A stretch of DNA of 7,926 bases from Bacillota bacterium (GCA_023443925.1 JAEZSL010000173.1:1-7926), one strand, 5' to 3'; numbered from the stretch's first letter, positions 1-6,566 are shown. The notes: generated by a model not told the origin, from the sequence alone. A program made the numbers and translations.

Positions 1-2012
1 TCTGCTTTTAGTTGTTGCGCCAGTTGAGTCAGGTTTTCACTTGCTTGTTCTACTTCCTGCATGGAAGCCGCCTGTTCTTCCGACACAGCGGATACATTCT
101 GCGTTTCTTCCGCAGTTGTCTGGATTAAATAGTCCATATTGCTAAGTTTTTCTGCTACCCGACGGCTTTCTTCCGCCATACTTTTTATGGGAGCAGCAAT
201 TTTGGTAACATCCTTGCTTAAGCTAAGAATATTTTCTGTGATACGCTTGAAGGTCTCACCAGTATCCTGAACCATCTGTAAACCGGTATTAATATCCTGT
301 CTGCTGGCATCCATTACAGAAACGGTTCTATGTATTGCCTTTGTATTCTCTGTCACCAGATTGTTTATTTGAGAAGCGGCTTTTTCAGAATCCTCCGCCA
401 GTTTGCGGATTTCTTCAGCAACAACTGCAAAGCCTCTTCCATGTTCTCCGGCTCTGGCAGCTTCGATGGATGCATTTAGAGCTAACAGATTGGTTTGTTC
501 TGCAATGGCAGATATTAATTGAACAATGTTCGAGATCTTTTCTCCATCCGATTCCAGTTCCCCCATGGCCACTTGAATTACTTTATTCTGCTCGCCCACC
601 TTATTCATCTGCTGTAAGGTATGTTCTGAGGCTAAACCTCCCTCACTGGCTGCTTGTGCAGTTTTATCAGCAACTAATACAACACTCTCTGTAACTCGGC
701 TGATCTCCGTAGCTTTTTCTGCCAGGCCATTTCCTGTGGAAACCAGGTCTCGCGTAAAATTAGCCTGTTCGTCACTGCCCTGTGCAATTTCTGTGATGGA
801 AGCTGCTATTTGTCCGGAAGCTTTACTGGATTCACCGGCAATATTAAAAAGTATCTGGCTTGCATTGTTCATTTCCTGAGAATTTTTAAGGATGCCACCC
901 ATTAGATTAGCCAGTTTCTCCTGCATATTATATAAAGCATAAGATGCTTTTCCAATCTCATCGGAGGATTTGTAATAGTCGTCCGATTGTCTTAAATCGC
1001 CGTCTGCCATACGGCTGCATTCTTTTCCAATGGCTATAATAGGCCGCGTAAGCCTGCCGCTGAAAAAATAAATTATGGCTGCAAAAGGAATAATACAGAT
1101 AGCCCCGGTCATAATCATTGTCAACAGTAAATCAAAAACTGCCTGCTCCGCTTCCTTTTCCGGTGCTGTCACCAAAATAACCCAGTGTCTGCCGCCAGGA
1201 AGCGTGATATTAGTAAAAGTTCCTACACGGGTAACACCATCGGCAAAGGTATATGTTCCCCGTACCTGTTCACTGGAATTTAAACTTTTCTGAAAAAGTT
1301 CCATCAGCCTGGAATCCAATTCTTTGTTCTTAAGCTTCAATTCCTCCGGTACTTCTTTCTGGCTGAAGTCAAGCACTCCGGCAGCTTCTGGAAATTTAGG
1401 GTGGCTGATGACTTTACCGGTATCTTCTATAATCAGGCCATATCCACTCTCTAAGTAAGTGAGATTTTTTACTACATTGGTGAGGTTATCCATACTAAAT
1501 GATCCGGTCAGAACACCCACGAGCTCTTCTCCGCGTTTAACCGGTACCGCCACATTAAAGGCTGCTTTCCCGGTGGTCCTGGAGGTAATCAGTTCACTGA
1601 CTACAGGTTCCTTCGTCTCCAGTACCTTTTTAAAATATCCCCGGTCCGATAAATCAACCGTAGTTCCGTCAGAACGTACTGCATTGCCGTCAGGATAGAT
1701 AAATACTGCGCTCTCTAAAATAGTTAAATTATCTTTTCCATCCGCCAGTGCATTAACAAGTAACTCTTTATTATCTGTCTGGATAATATCCTTATCAGAT
1801 GCCAGATCTATCTGCTGCAGCAATGCCTGGCTTATATATGAGCTTATTCGATTGGCATAATCTTGGCCCACCGCCATTGCCGTTTCCTCGTTACTCTTTT
1901 TTAATGCACTTTGAGCAAATAAAATACTGATACCTGTAACAATAATTAAAGCAAGTAAAAAACTGGGGATAAAAAATACTAACATTTTTGTTCGAATATG
2001 GTTAATTCTCAT
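1..2012 (-). CDS. Methyl-accepting chemotaxis protein with double-Cache sensor, HAMP and signalling domains (C-terminus beyond window)
   Basis: A membrane chemoreceptor that should sense a small extracellular ligand and control CheA kinase through CheW. The frame is open for 670 residues and exits the left edge. Residues 1-9 are basic and cytoplasmic, and a hydrophobic helix spans about 10-31. An extracellular domain (about 35-290) has dCache_1 features such as DRGYFKKV and a [11 protein letters not shown] strand. A second membrane helix spans about 295-320. A HAMP linker follows, with Pro324 and the DEIG motif at 351-354, then the long helical signalling domain. The highly conserved hairpin tip reads [19 protein letters not shown] from Glu505. 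The ATG at 2012 follows AGGAG with 7 bases between. The ligand cannot be read from sequence. The missing part is the end of the descending signalling helix and any C-terminal tail. The gene appears monocistronic at its 5' side. The family call is very secure. Confidence 0.97.
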   Translation of the reverse strand, partial: MRINHIRTKMLVFFIPSFLLALIIVTGISILFAQSALKKSNEETAMAVGQDYANRISSYISQALLQQIDLASDKDIIQTDNKELLVNALADGKDNLTILESAVFIYPDGNAVRSDGTTVDLSDRGYFKKVLETKEPVVSELITSRTTGKAAFNVAVPVKRGEELVGVLTGSFSMDNLTNVVKNLTYLESGYGLIIEDTGKVISHPKFPEAAGVLDFSQKEVPEELKLKNKELDSRLMELFQKSLNSSEQVRGTYTFADGVTRVGTFTNITLPGGRHWVILVTAPEKEAEQAVFDLLLTMIMTGAICIIPFAAIIYFFSGRLTRPIIAIGKECSRMADGDLRQSDDYYKSSDEIGKASYALYNMQEKLANLMGGILKNSQEMNNASQILFNIAGESSKASGQIAASITEIAQGSDEQANFTRDLVSTGNGLAEKATEISRVTESVVLVADKTAQAASEGGLASEHTLQQMNKVGEQNKVIQVAMGELESDGEKISNIVQLISAIAEQTNLLALNASIEAARAGEHGRGFAVVAEEIRKLAEDSEKAASQINNLVTENTKAIHRTVSVMDASRQDINTGLQMVQDTGETFKRITENILSLSKDVTKIAAPIKSMAEESRRVAEKLSNMDYLIQTTAEETQNVSAVSEEQAASMQEVEQASENLTQLAQQLKA

Positions 2013-2036
2013 CGGGCTTCTCCTCTTTCCAGCTGT

Positions 2037-2064
2037 ATTATCCTACAAATGAAAGCTCTTTTAG
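2037..2064 (-). promoter_or_regulatory. Possible SigD-like (flagellar/chemotaxis) promoter of the chemoreceptor
   Basis: On the minus strand a CTAAA element (plus positions 2060-2064) is followed 17 bases later by GATAAT (plus 2037-2042). This resembles the TAAA and CGATA core boxes used by SigD in Firmicutes chemotaxis genes, although the CC of the -10 box is absent. A start point near 2030 would leave a short leader containing the AGAGGAG ribosome binding site. The GATAAT could equally be a SigA -10. The call rests on motif likeness and position only. Confidence 0.3.
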
Positions 2065-2455
2065 ATGAACCTGATTTGTCTGATTTCCCATATTTTAATC
2101 TATGAAATGAAATTTTGCAAGATTCCTCTTGATAAATATTGTAGAAGTAAGTCGAATTTCCGTTGTTCTTGTAATTTTTAGTAATATCTTTCACATTAAT
2201 TGGTGCAAGCAATGTTCCGTACCACGGATGCTACCGGGTTTTGTGATAGATTTCGAGTCGACGGATACTTCACATTGTTGTTGTTTCCGTAATACGGTCA
2301 CGATAATTGAAAGTGGATATCCGCATTCCGAGGGTCCTAATAGGTAGACAAAATCATATACTGCATTTATGCTTAGTAATCATGTTATTATATATTAATA
2401 TTAGATTTACTATAATAGGATCAAATAATTTTTAGCAAGAGATAGATACACATAA
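2065..2455. other. Gene-free stretch containing a GC-richer islet of unknown nature
   Basis: No convincing gene was found. Weak open frames of 60-70 codons exist on both strands, but they lack a ribosome binding site and recognisable protein. From about 2190 to 2345 the base composition rises: 2221-2280 is about 47% GC, while 2341-2400 is about 22%. Several short palindromes cluster there, including TCCGT-acc-ACGGA near 2216-2229 and CCGT-aat-ACGG near 2286-2296. The islet could be a decayed gene or mobile-element remnant, or a structured RNA. I could match it to no known riboswitch class. Confidence 0.4.
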
Positions 2456-2527
2456 AATAAGGCTGCTGTAAACTTCTTATTATTACACAATCGTTTCTGA
2501 ATATATATTAGTTTACAGCAGCTTATT
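2456..2527. terminator. Large-loop inverted repeat, probable terminator of the 120-aa gene
   Basis: The left arm (2456-2473, containing GCTGCTGTAAAC) and right arm (2511-2527) are complementary over 17 base pairs with a single bulged G, separated by a 37-base AT-rich loop. The right arm begins 14 bases beyond the stop of the minus-strand gene at 2541. On that strand the stem is followed by CCTTATTTTAT, so it can act as an intrinsic terminator. The loop is unusually long for a terminator, so a small inverted-repeat element or element boundary is the alternative. Confidence 0.55.
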
Positions 2528-2540
2528 AAAACATCTTTGA

Positions 2541-2903
2541 CTATAGATTACGGAAAGGATATTCCCAACCTGCATCTGATAATTGTATCTTCTCTCTTAT
2601 TCTTTCCTTGATATCTTGGCACATTTGCTCTGTTCCGACTCTCTCCCACTCTTTAATCATCTTATCAATTACAAACTCCGAGATGACCTGTTCAAGTGCC
2701 ATGTTAAATTGATTTTTCATCAACAGGGCAACGATCATTTCATAAAATCCGTTTTTCTCCAGTATTTCGATAATCTCCAAACATTCTTCCGGTGTGGTTT
2801 GAGAATAATCTTCAAATAACCTGCTTTGTATTTTGGGATGTTCGGAAAGCCATTTTACTAAACGAATAGCCTCAGCAGTTTTATTTGTTATGTTTTCTTG
2901 CAT
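2541..2903 (-). CDS. Hypothetical 120-aa helical protein divergent from the ATPase/RloB operon
   Basis: I do not recognise this protein. It is 120 residues, charged, without signal peptide, membrane segment or metal-binding cluster. It reads as mostly alpha-helical: an N-terminal helix around AIRLVKWLSEHP (12-23), a middle stretch rich in Glu, Ile and Leu (38-72), a third helix around 74-105, and a short aromatic tail GWEYPFRNL. The gene is real: AAAGGAG sits 8 bases before the ATG at 2903, and a strong inverted repeat lies just after the stop. It is transcribed away from the ATPase/RloB pair and shares the 290-base control region with it. That could make it a regulator, antitoxin-like partner or unrelated passenger. 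No helix-turn-helix was evident by eye, so any such role is inference. Confidence 0.8.
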   Translation of the reverse strand: MQENITNKTAEAIRLVKWLSEHPKIQSRLFEDYSQTTPEECLEIIEILEKNGFYEMIVALLMKNQFNMALEQVISEFVIDKMIKEWERVGTEQMCQDIKERIREKIQLSDAGWEYPFRNL

Positions 2904-2941
2904 TTCACTTTCTCCTTTGCGCTAAAATATTTACTGAATAT

Positions 2942-2947
2942 ATTATA
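2942..2947 (-). promoter_or_regulatory. Possible -10 box of the 120-aa gene
   Basis: On the minus strand TATAAT lies 39 bases before the ATG at 2903, a suitable distance for a promoter with a short leader. No good -35 hexamer stands 16-18 bases upstream, so the call is weak. An inverted repeat, AGATAC-6-GTATCT at 2968-2985, lies where the -35 should be and could bind an activator or repressor. Confidence 0.25.
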
Positions 2948-3057
2948 AATGCAATAAAGTGCAAAGCAGATACTACTTGGTATCTAGTAATAAATATTTA
3001 TAATACTTTAAATAAAAACCTGACATTATCTTTATATAAAAAGTTGTTCATATAATA

Positions 3058-3087
3058 AAAATATCATTATATTGTGATATTTTATCA
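3058..3087. repeat. Overlapping AT-rich palindromes upstream of the ATPase promoter
   Basis: Two overlapping inverted repeats lie here. AAAATATCA (3058-3066) pairs with TGATATTTT (3075-3083) across 8 bases. TGATA (3075-3079) pairs with TATCA (3083-3087) across 3 bases. The half-site TGTGAT at 3073-3078 recurs in the promoter palindrome about 72 bases downstream. This suggests an auxiliary operator, but AT-rich DNA forms short palindromes easily. Confidence 0.3.
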
Positions 3088-3136
3088 TGAAATTTTAAAG
3101 CAATTGTATAAATCATAGAATTCTTTGGGATAATTA

Positions 3137-3165
3137 TTGATATATGTGATAAAATCACATATAAT
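3137..3165 (+). promoter_or_regulatory. SigA-type promoter of the ATPase/RloB operon with embedded palindromic operator
   Basis: TTGATA (3137-3142) and TATAAT (3160-3165) are separated by exactly 17 bases, matching the housekeeping consensus at 11 of 12 positions. A perfect palindrome with 10-base arms, TATATGTGAT (3141-3150) and ATCACATATA (3154-3163), separated by AAA, fills the spacer and overlaps the inner edges of both boxes. A protein bound there would block polymerase, so it is a good repressor operator. Transcription should start near 3172, just before the AAAGGAG at 3176-3182. The promoter is directly visible; its repressor is unknown. Confidence 0.75.
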
Positions 3166-3193
3166 ATACTACTAGAAAGGAGTGTTGATAATA

Positions 3194-4567
3194 ATGTTGG
3201 TTCGATTCGCAGTTGAAAATTTTTTATCTTTTAAAGATACCACAGAATTTAACATGTCAGCCGGTAAGATTACCCGACACAATACCCATGTAGCACAAAG
3301 AAGTGGTAAGCGAATATTGAAAGGAGGATTTCTTTTTGGTGCTAATGCCAGTGGAAAGACAAATTTCATACGTGCTATAGCATTTGCTAAAAGCATTATC
3401 GTGAAAGGTTTGCCTAACGTAAGTTGTGATAAGAAACACTTCAGAATTGATAATTCGTACAGAAATAAACCCGGTGTTTTTCAATTTGATATTTTTTCTG
3501 GAAATCATTTCTATTCATATGGTTTTGCAATTTCATACACGAATATAAAAATTGAAGAAGAGTGGCTATATCAGGTTGACGCTAATGATAAATGTATCTT
3601 TCTTCGCAGCAAAACAGAAGAAGGTAAAACCGAATTTTCAAGCGATATAATTTTCAATGAACAGTCACAGCATGAACGCTTTAAAGTGTATTCGGATGAT
3701 ATTATAAATCCAAAGATGGATCAGACTCTATTCCTCACTGATGTAGTTCTTCGCAGCCCAGATGATGAACAAGAATACCAGCCATTTCGAGATGTAATGG
3801 ACTGGTTTGAAAAACTGGTTATAATATTTCCTGAATCTAAATATAGCGGAATAACACAGTTAATGGAGAATGATAACGACCGGAAGCAGCTAGCTCAATT
3901 ATTGGAATATTTTGATACGGGTATTGTTTCTATTTCAAATGCCGAAAAAGATTTTGATAAAGTTTTTGCAGATCTTCCAGATCGAATAGTAGAATCAATA
4001 AAAACTGATGTAGTTAAGAAATTATCCGAAAAAACAATCGGTGCTCTAATTCAACACGATAATTCTTTAGTTGAAGTAAGACTTAGAGATGGTAATCTGT
4101 ATGCAAATGAAATTGTTACGGACCATGGAAACAATAACGATTTGTTTGAATTTGAGGATGAGTCAGATGGAACAAAGCGCTTGTTTGACCTTATTCCTCT
4201 TTTTCAAACTGCACTGCGTAATCAAGTTATTCTTGTTGATGAATTGGATCGCAGTTTGCATACTAAAGCTACCTTAGAATTTATCAAATACTTTTATGCT
4301 ATAGCACTTAATTGTTCATCGCAGTTGATAGCAACTACTCATGATTCAAATATTATGGATCTTGATTTTTTAAGACAAGATGAAATTTGGTTTGTAGAAA
4401 GGCAGAAGGATCATAGCTCAAGAATATTTACACTTAATAAATTCAAAACACGGTTTGACAAAAAAATAGAAAAGGATTATCTTTTAGGACGATACGGTGC
4501 TATACCTATATTTAATCAATTTACACTGATTGAAAACGAAGAAGGTGATAATGATTATGGCAACTAA
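3194..4567 (+). CDS. AAA family (ABC/SMC-like, AAA_15/AAA_21) ATPase, AbiLi/RloA-like defence component
   Basis: A soluble ATPase of the class found as sensor or motor in two-gene anti-phage systems. The N-terminus MLVRFAVENFLSFKD is typical. Walker A is GANASGKT (residues 49-56). An ABC-signature-like DESDGTKRL spans 322-330. Walker B is VILVDELD, with Asp349 and Glu350. The switch-like ATTHDSN has His383. The stretch between about 90 and 310 is the divergent insert of these proteins. The ATG at 3194 is chosen because the family start aligns there. A GTG at 3182 lies within the ribosome binding site, and the AGGAG-to-ATG gap of 11 is slightly long. The 457-residue length fits the family. The 3' end overlaps the RloB gene, so the two are translated together. 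In AbiL and the related PARIS design the ATPase holds or releases the partner nuclease on phage sensing. That mechanism is transferred by analogy. Confidence 0.93.
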   Translation: MLVRFAVENFLSFKDTTEFNMSAGKITRHNTHVAQRSGKRILKGGFLFGANASGKTNFIRAIAFAKSIIVKGLPNVSCDKKHFRIDNSYRNKPGVFQFDIFSGNHFYSYGFAISYTNIKIEEEWLYQVDANDKCIFLRSKTEEGKTEFSSDIIFNEQSQHERFKVYSDDIINPKMDQTLFLTDVVLRSPDDEQEYQPFRDVMDWFEKLVIIFPESKYSGITQLMENDNDRKQLAQLLEYFDTGIVSISNAEKDFDKVFADLPDRIVESIKTDVVKKLSEKTIGALIQHDNSLVEVRLRDGNLYANEIVTDHGNNNDLFEFEDESDGTKRLFDLIPLFQTALRNQVILVDELDRSLHTKATLEFIKYFYAIALNCSSQLIATTHDSNIMDLDFLRQDEIWFVERQKDHSSRIFTLNKFKTRFDKKIEKDYLLGRYGAIPIFNQFTLIENEEGDNDYGN

Positions 4568-5441
4568 AGCCAGTCGATTTCGGTTAAGATCATCTGCATT
4601 TGAGAGACCAGAAGAAAATATGCAGATTGAACCTAAAAAAGCAATCTTCTTATCAGTAGAAGGTGATGAAACAGAGCGAAACTATTTTGAACACCTTCAA
4701 AGTTATATAGAAACTACCAAATACAACTCTATTATTCATATTGAAGTACTACGGCATAAACGAGGAGACGGGTATTCATCTCCTGAATACGTTATAGAAC
4801 TTTTGAATGAATATATGAATATACGCAATGGGGAGTTAATTCCTGAGCAATTACCAAAGGACTTCACTAATATGTATTCACCAAATACGGTAAAACAATA
4901 TTTAGAGACTCCCCTTAGTTTTTCAAAATCTGAACGAAATAAAATGAATGGCGAATTACTAAAACTAGGGATTGACTTGGAATATCGAAGATATTTGCAA
5001 TTATTTGACCACGAAAATGATTACTTTGCTGTTGTTTTAGACCGGGATTGCGGAAGCCATAGTCGAAAATTGATGGAAGAGTGTATTAAAATCTGTAAAG
5101 AAAAAGATTATGGTTGTTACATATCAAACCCATGTTTCGAATTTTGGCTATTATTACATTTATGTAATGTTAAAACAGAACTTGCCGATTTAAATAAGCT
5201 ATTAGAAAATAAGAAACTAACAAATTATCATACTTACATAAGTAATGAAATCTCTAAGCGCGCAAACCACGGAAAGCGGATAAGTATAAATACATTTTTA
5301 ACAGTATATTTAAGACAAATACCTCAGGCAATCAAAAATTCGAAAGATTTTGCTTTGGATTTAAACGAAATATTAGATCATTTAGGCAGTAACTTATCTG
5401 AGTTATTTCTCAATTTTGGATATGAGGAAACGCAAGAATAA
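4551..5441 (+). CDS. rloB: RloB-family protein with TOPRIM-like acidic motifs, AbiLii-like defence effector
   Basis: The 296-residue partner of the upstream ATPase and the likely effector. The order of motifs fits the RloB family. A basic N-terminus (RFRLRSSAF) is followed by a strand ending in SVEGDETE, with Glu37 in the position of the TOPRIM glutamate. AVVLDRD (Asp164, Asp166) matches the TOPRIM DxD metal site. SNPCFEFWLLLH (192-203) is a family hallmark. The C-terminal third is helical. TOPRIM folds in OLD and AriB proteins cut nucleic acid, so nuclease activity is probable but not shown here. The start is ATG 4551, 5 bases after AAGG, giving a 17-base overlap with the ATPase gene. ATG 4557 (294 aa) is possible, and a TTG at 4530 is unlikely. 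The name rloB comes from genes found among type I restriction loci, but no restriction genes are seen here. Confidence 0.92.
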   Translation: MIMATKASRFRLRSSAFERPEENMQIEPKKAIFLSVEGDETERNYFEHLQSYIETTKYNSIIHIEVLRHKRGDGYSSPEYVIELLNEYMNIRNGELIPEQLPKDFTNMYSPNTVKQYLETPLSFSKSERNKMNGELLKLGIDLEYRRYLQLFDHENDYFAVVLDRDCGSHSRKLMEECIKICKEKDYGCYISNPCFEFWLLLHLCNVKTELADLNKLLENKKLTNYHTYISNEISKRANHGKRISINTFLTVYLRQIPQAIKNSKDFALDLNEILDHLGSNLSELFLNFGYEETQE

Positions 5442-5499
5442 CTGCCCTTCTATGCAAGTCCGTATAATAATTACTCTGACTAAGTTTAGTGGGCAGTTA
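5439..5499 (+). terminator. Inverted repeat at the end of the ATPase/RloB operon, possible terminator
   Basis: TAACTGCCC (5439-5447, beginning at the RloB stop codon) pairs with GGGCAGTTA (5491-5499) around a 43-base loop. A smaller hairpin, ACTAA-gt-TTAGT (5479-5490), lies in the loop against the right arm. No proper T-run follows, only CTCCTTTCG, so termination would be weak. Its position and large-loop form mirror the inverted repeat at 2456-2527. Confidence 0.4.
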
Positions 5500-5511
5500 C
5501 TCCTTTCGTAT

Positions 5512-5530
5512 AAGGAATATAATATTCTTT
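5512..5530. repeat. Short AT-rich palindrome between RloB and the pentapeptide gene
   Basis: AAGGAATAT and ATATTCTTT flank a single A, pairing throughout except for one G-T pair. The one-base centre makes it a poor RNA hairpin and a better protein-binding palindrome. It lies upstream of the pentapeptide-repeat gene. A weak promoter match for that gene, TTGATG at 5558-5563 with TATGCA 17 bases on, was also noted. Confidence 0.3.
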
Positions 5531-5616
5531 TCATAATGTTTCTTAAGGTGGTTCGTGTTGATGATTAAATAATTACAGGTTATGCAATTACTGTATTTAA
5601 AAGAAGGGACATAACA

Positions 5617-6264
5617 ATGAAGATTAATACACCAAATATACCAGAGTTACGAGAAGCCGGTTCCATGTTCAGCCAGATTGCAGAATTACAGGAGGAAGAA
5701 CGGGCAGCCGAAGGCTTAATATTTTCATCAGAAATACTCTCCGATGAAGATTTAACAGGGATTGATTATAGTATGGTTGAATTTGAAGGCTGTAAATTAT
5801 TAGACTGTAACTTTAATAAAGCCGGATTTACAAATGTTCGTTTTCGCAACTGTGATATTTCAAACTGCACCTTTGAAAACAGCTATTTTAATCAGGTGGA
5901 GTTCCTTTCCTGTAAAGGAATGGGAAGCAAGTTTCAGAATTCAACCATAAAACATGTCCTATTTATGGACTCCAATTTTACGTATGCTAATTTTGAACAT
6001 TCTAAATTCCAAAAACTAATCCTGTCCTCATCTAATTTCAGCAATGCCTGTCTGGCAGAATGCATATTAAAAGAAATTGAATTAAAGGATGTCACACTGA
6101 ATAACTGTGATTTCTTCAAAACTCCCTTAAAGGGTATTGATTTTAGAGAAAGCCGCATTGAGGATATTATACTTTCAGATACTCCTATAGAACTAAGAGG
6201 TGCTATTGTGGATACCTTCCAGGCCGCTGCCCTGGCCCGTTTTTTAGGTGTGGTGATTAAATAG
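5617..6264 (+). CDS. Pentapeptide-repeat protein, uninterrupted right-handed beta-helix of about 30 repeats
   Basis: A 215-residue soluble protein. Residues 1-40 form a charged, probably helical lead-in. From Leu46 to Ile191 every fifth residue is Phe, Leu, Ile or Tyr, the sole exception being Gly101. That gives 30 pentapeptides in one register, or about seven and a half square coils of a right-handed quadrilateral beta-helix. Positions two before the core residue are mainly Cys, Ser, Ala or Val, and cysteines recur at 59, 64, 79, 84, 99, 149 and 164. The end, DTFQAAALARFLGVVIK, forms a capping helix and strand recalling Qnr proteins, whose ends have a comparable amphipathic helix followed by LGVIV. 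Qnr and MfpA proteins of similar size mimic DNA and bind gyrase. That role is possible but unproven, and many pentapeptide proteins have no known job. The ATG follows AGAAGGG by 8 bases. The gene stands alone, 175 bases after RloB. Confidence 0.93.
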   Translation: MKINTPNIPELREAGSMFSQIAELQEEERAAEGLIFSSEILSDEDLTGIDYSMVEFEGCKLLDCNFNKAGFTNVRFRNCDISNCTFENSYFNQVEFLSCKGMGSKFQNSTIKHVLFMDSNFTYANFEHSKFQKLILSSSNFSNACLAECILKEIELKDVTLNNCDFFKTPLKGIDFRESRIEDIILSDTPIELRGAIVDTFQAAALARFLGVVIK

Positions 6265-6291
6265 AAATTAATAAATAATTATTATTTTGTA

Positions 6292-6320
6292 TAGATAAAC
6301 AGAACGGTTTCCTGTATAAT
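6292..6320 (+). promoter_or_regulatory. Candidate promoter in the gap after the pentapeptide gene
   Basis: TAGATA (6292-6297) and a perfect TATAAT (6315-6320) are 17 bases apart. Transcription would begin near 6327, well upstream of any start codon. It would make either a short RNA ending at the T-run near 6460 or a long leader for the acetyltransferase. The -35 box matches consensus at only 4 of 6 positions. Confidence 0.4.
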
Positions 6321-6326
6321 AGATTT

Positions 6327-6460
6327 TGATAAGCATGCAAAACGTGGTAATGATATAAACTTATACATTAATATCAGCATAAATCAAGGAATATCAGCTC
6401 GAAATTCTGGTGGTTTGAACGCGGATTTTCTAAGCCAAAATAGCTGAACTTTATTTTTTT
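6327..6460 (+). ncRNA. Possible small structured RNA or attenuated leader, with terminator
   Basis: About 134 bases from a candidate promoter to a T-run (6451-6460). The 3' part can fold as TCAGCT (6394-6399) with AGCTGA (6442-6447), enclosing TGGTTT (6411-6416) with AAGCCA (6432-6437), the latter including one G-U pair. The 5' part carries a direct repeat, AATATCAGC at 6370-6378 and 6390-6398, of period 20. No start codon with a ribosome binding site is present. I matched it to no riboswitch or RNA family known to me. It may simply be the terminator of the pentapeptide gene. Confidence 0.35.
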
Positions 6461-6566
6461 AACTATAAGATCATGTATATTAATACACATACCAAGCATA
6501 TGTTTATCATTAAAATACAAATATGAGAAAGGTTACTTAACATCTATCGGCTTACGATAGGCTGTT
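6461..6566 (+). promoter_or_regulatory. Leader of the acetyltransferase with a hairpin before the start codon
   Basis: This AT-rich stretch contains a palindrome TGTAT-atta-ATACA (6474-6487) and a purine-rich AGAAAGG (6526-6532) that precedes no long frame. CTATCG (6544-6549) pairs with CGATAG (6555-6560) around GCTTA, followed by GCTGTTTT. The hairpin sits 18 bases before the ATG at 6579 and includes the only AGG near it. It could therefore mask translation initiation or act as a weak terminator. No clear promoter was found in this part. Confidence 0.35.

Noticed and set aside
335..694. Plus-strand frame of 119 codons opposite the chemoreceptor
   Set aside because: It is the antisense shadow of the conserved signalling domain, which explains its openness fully.
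2009..2212. Minus-strand open frame of 67 codons beginning at TTG
   Set aside because: No ribosome binding site and no recognisable protein. It overlaps the proposed chemoreceptor promoter and ribosome binding site, and its start lies inside the odd GC islet.
2129..2347. Plus-strand open frame of 72 codons
   Set aside because: No ribosome binding site and no family resemblance. It covers the GC islet and may reflect a remnant there, but cannot be supported as a gene.
3194..5441. RloAB as part of a type I restriction-modification locus
   Set aside because: No hsdR, hsdM or hsdS gene occurs on either side within the window.
2541..5499. Transposon or integrative element carrying the defence genes
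   Set aside because: No transposase, integrase or tRNA attachment site is present, and the two flanking inverted repeats do not match one another. No target-site duplication was found by eye.
6523..6540. Five-residue reading frame (MRKVT) before the hairpin at 6544, considered as a leader peptide for attenuation
   Set aside because: It has no ribosome binding site of its own and no run of a regulatory codon. Such short frames are common by chance.
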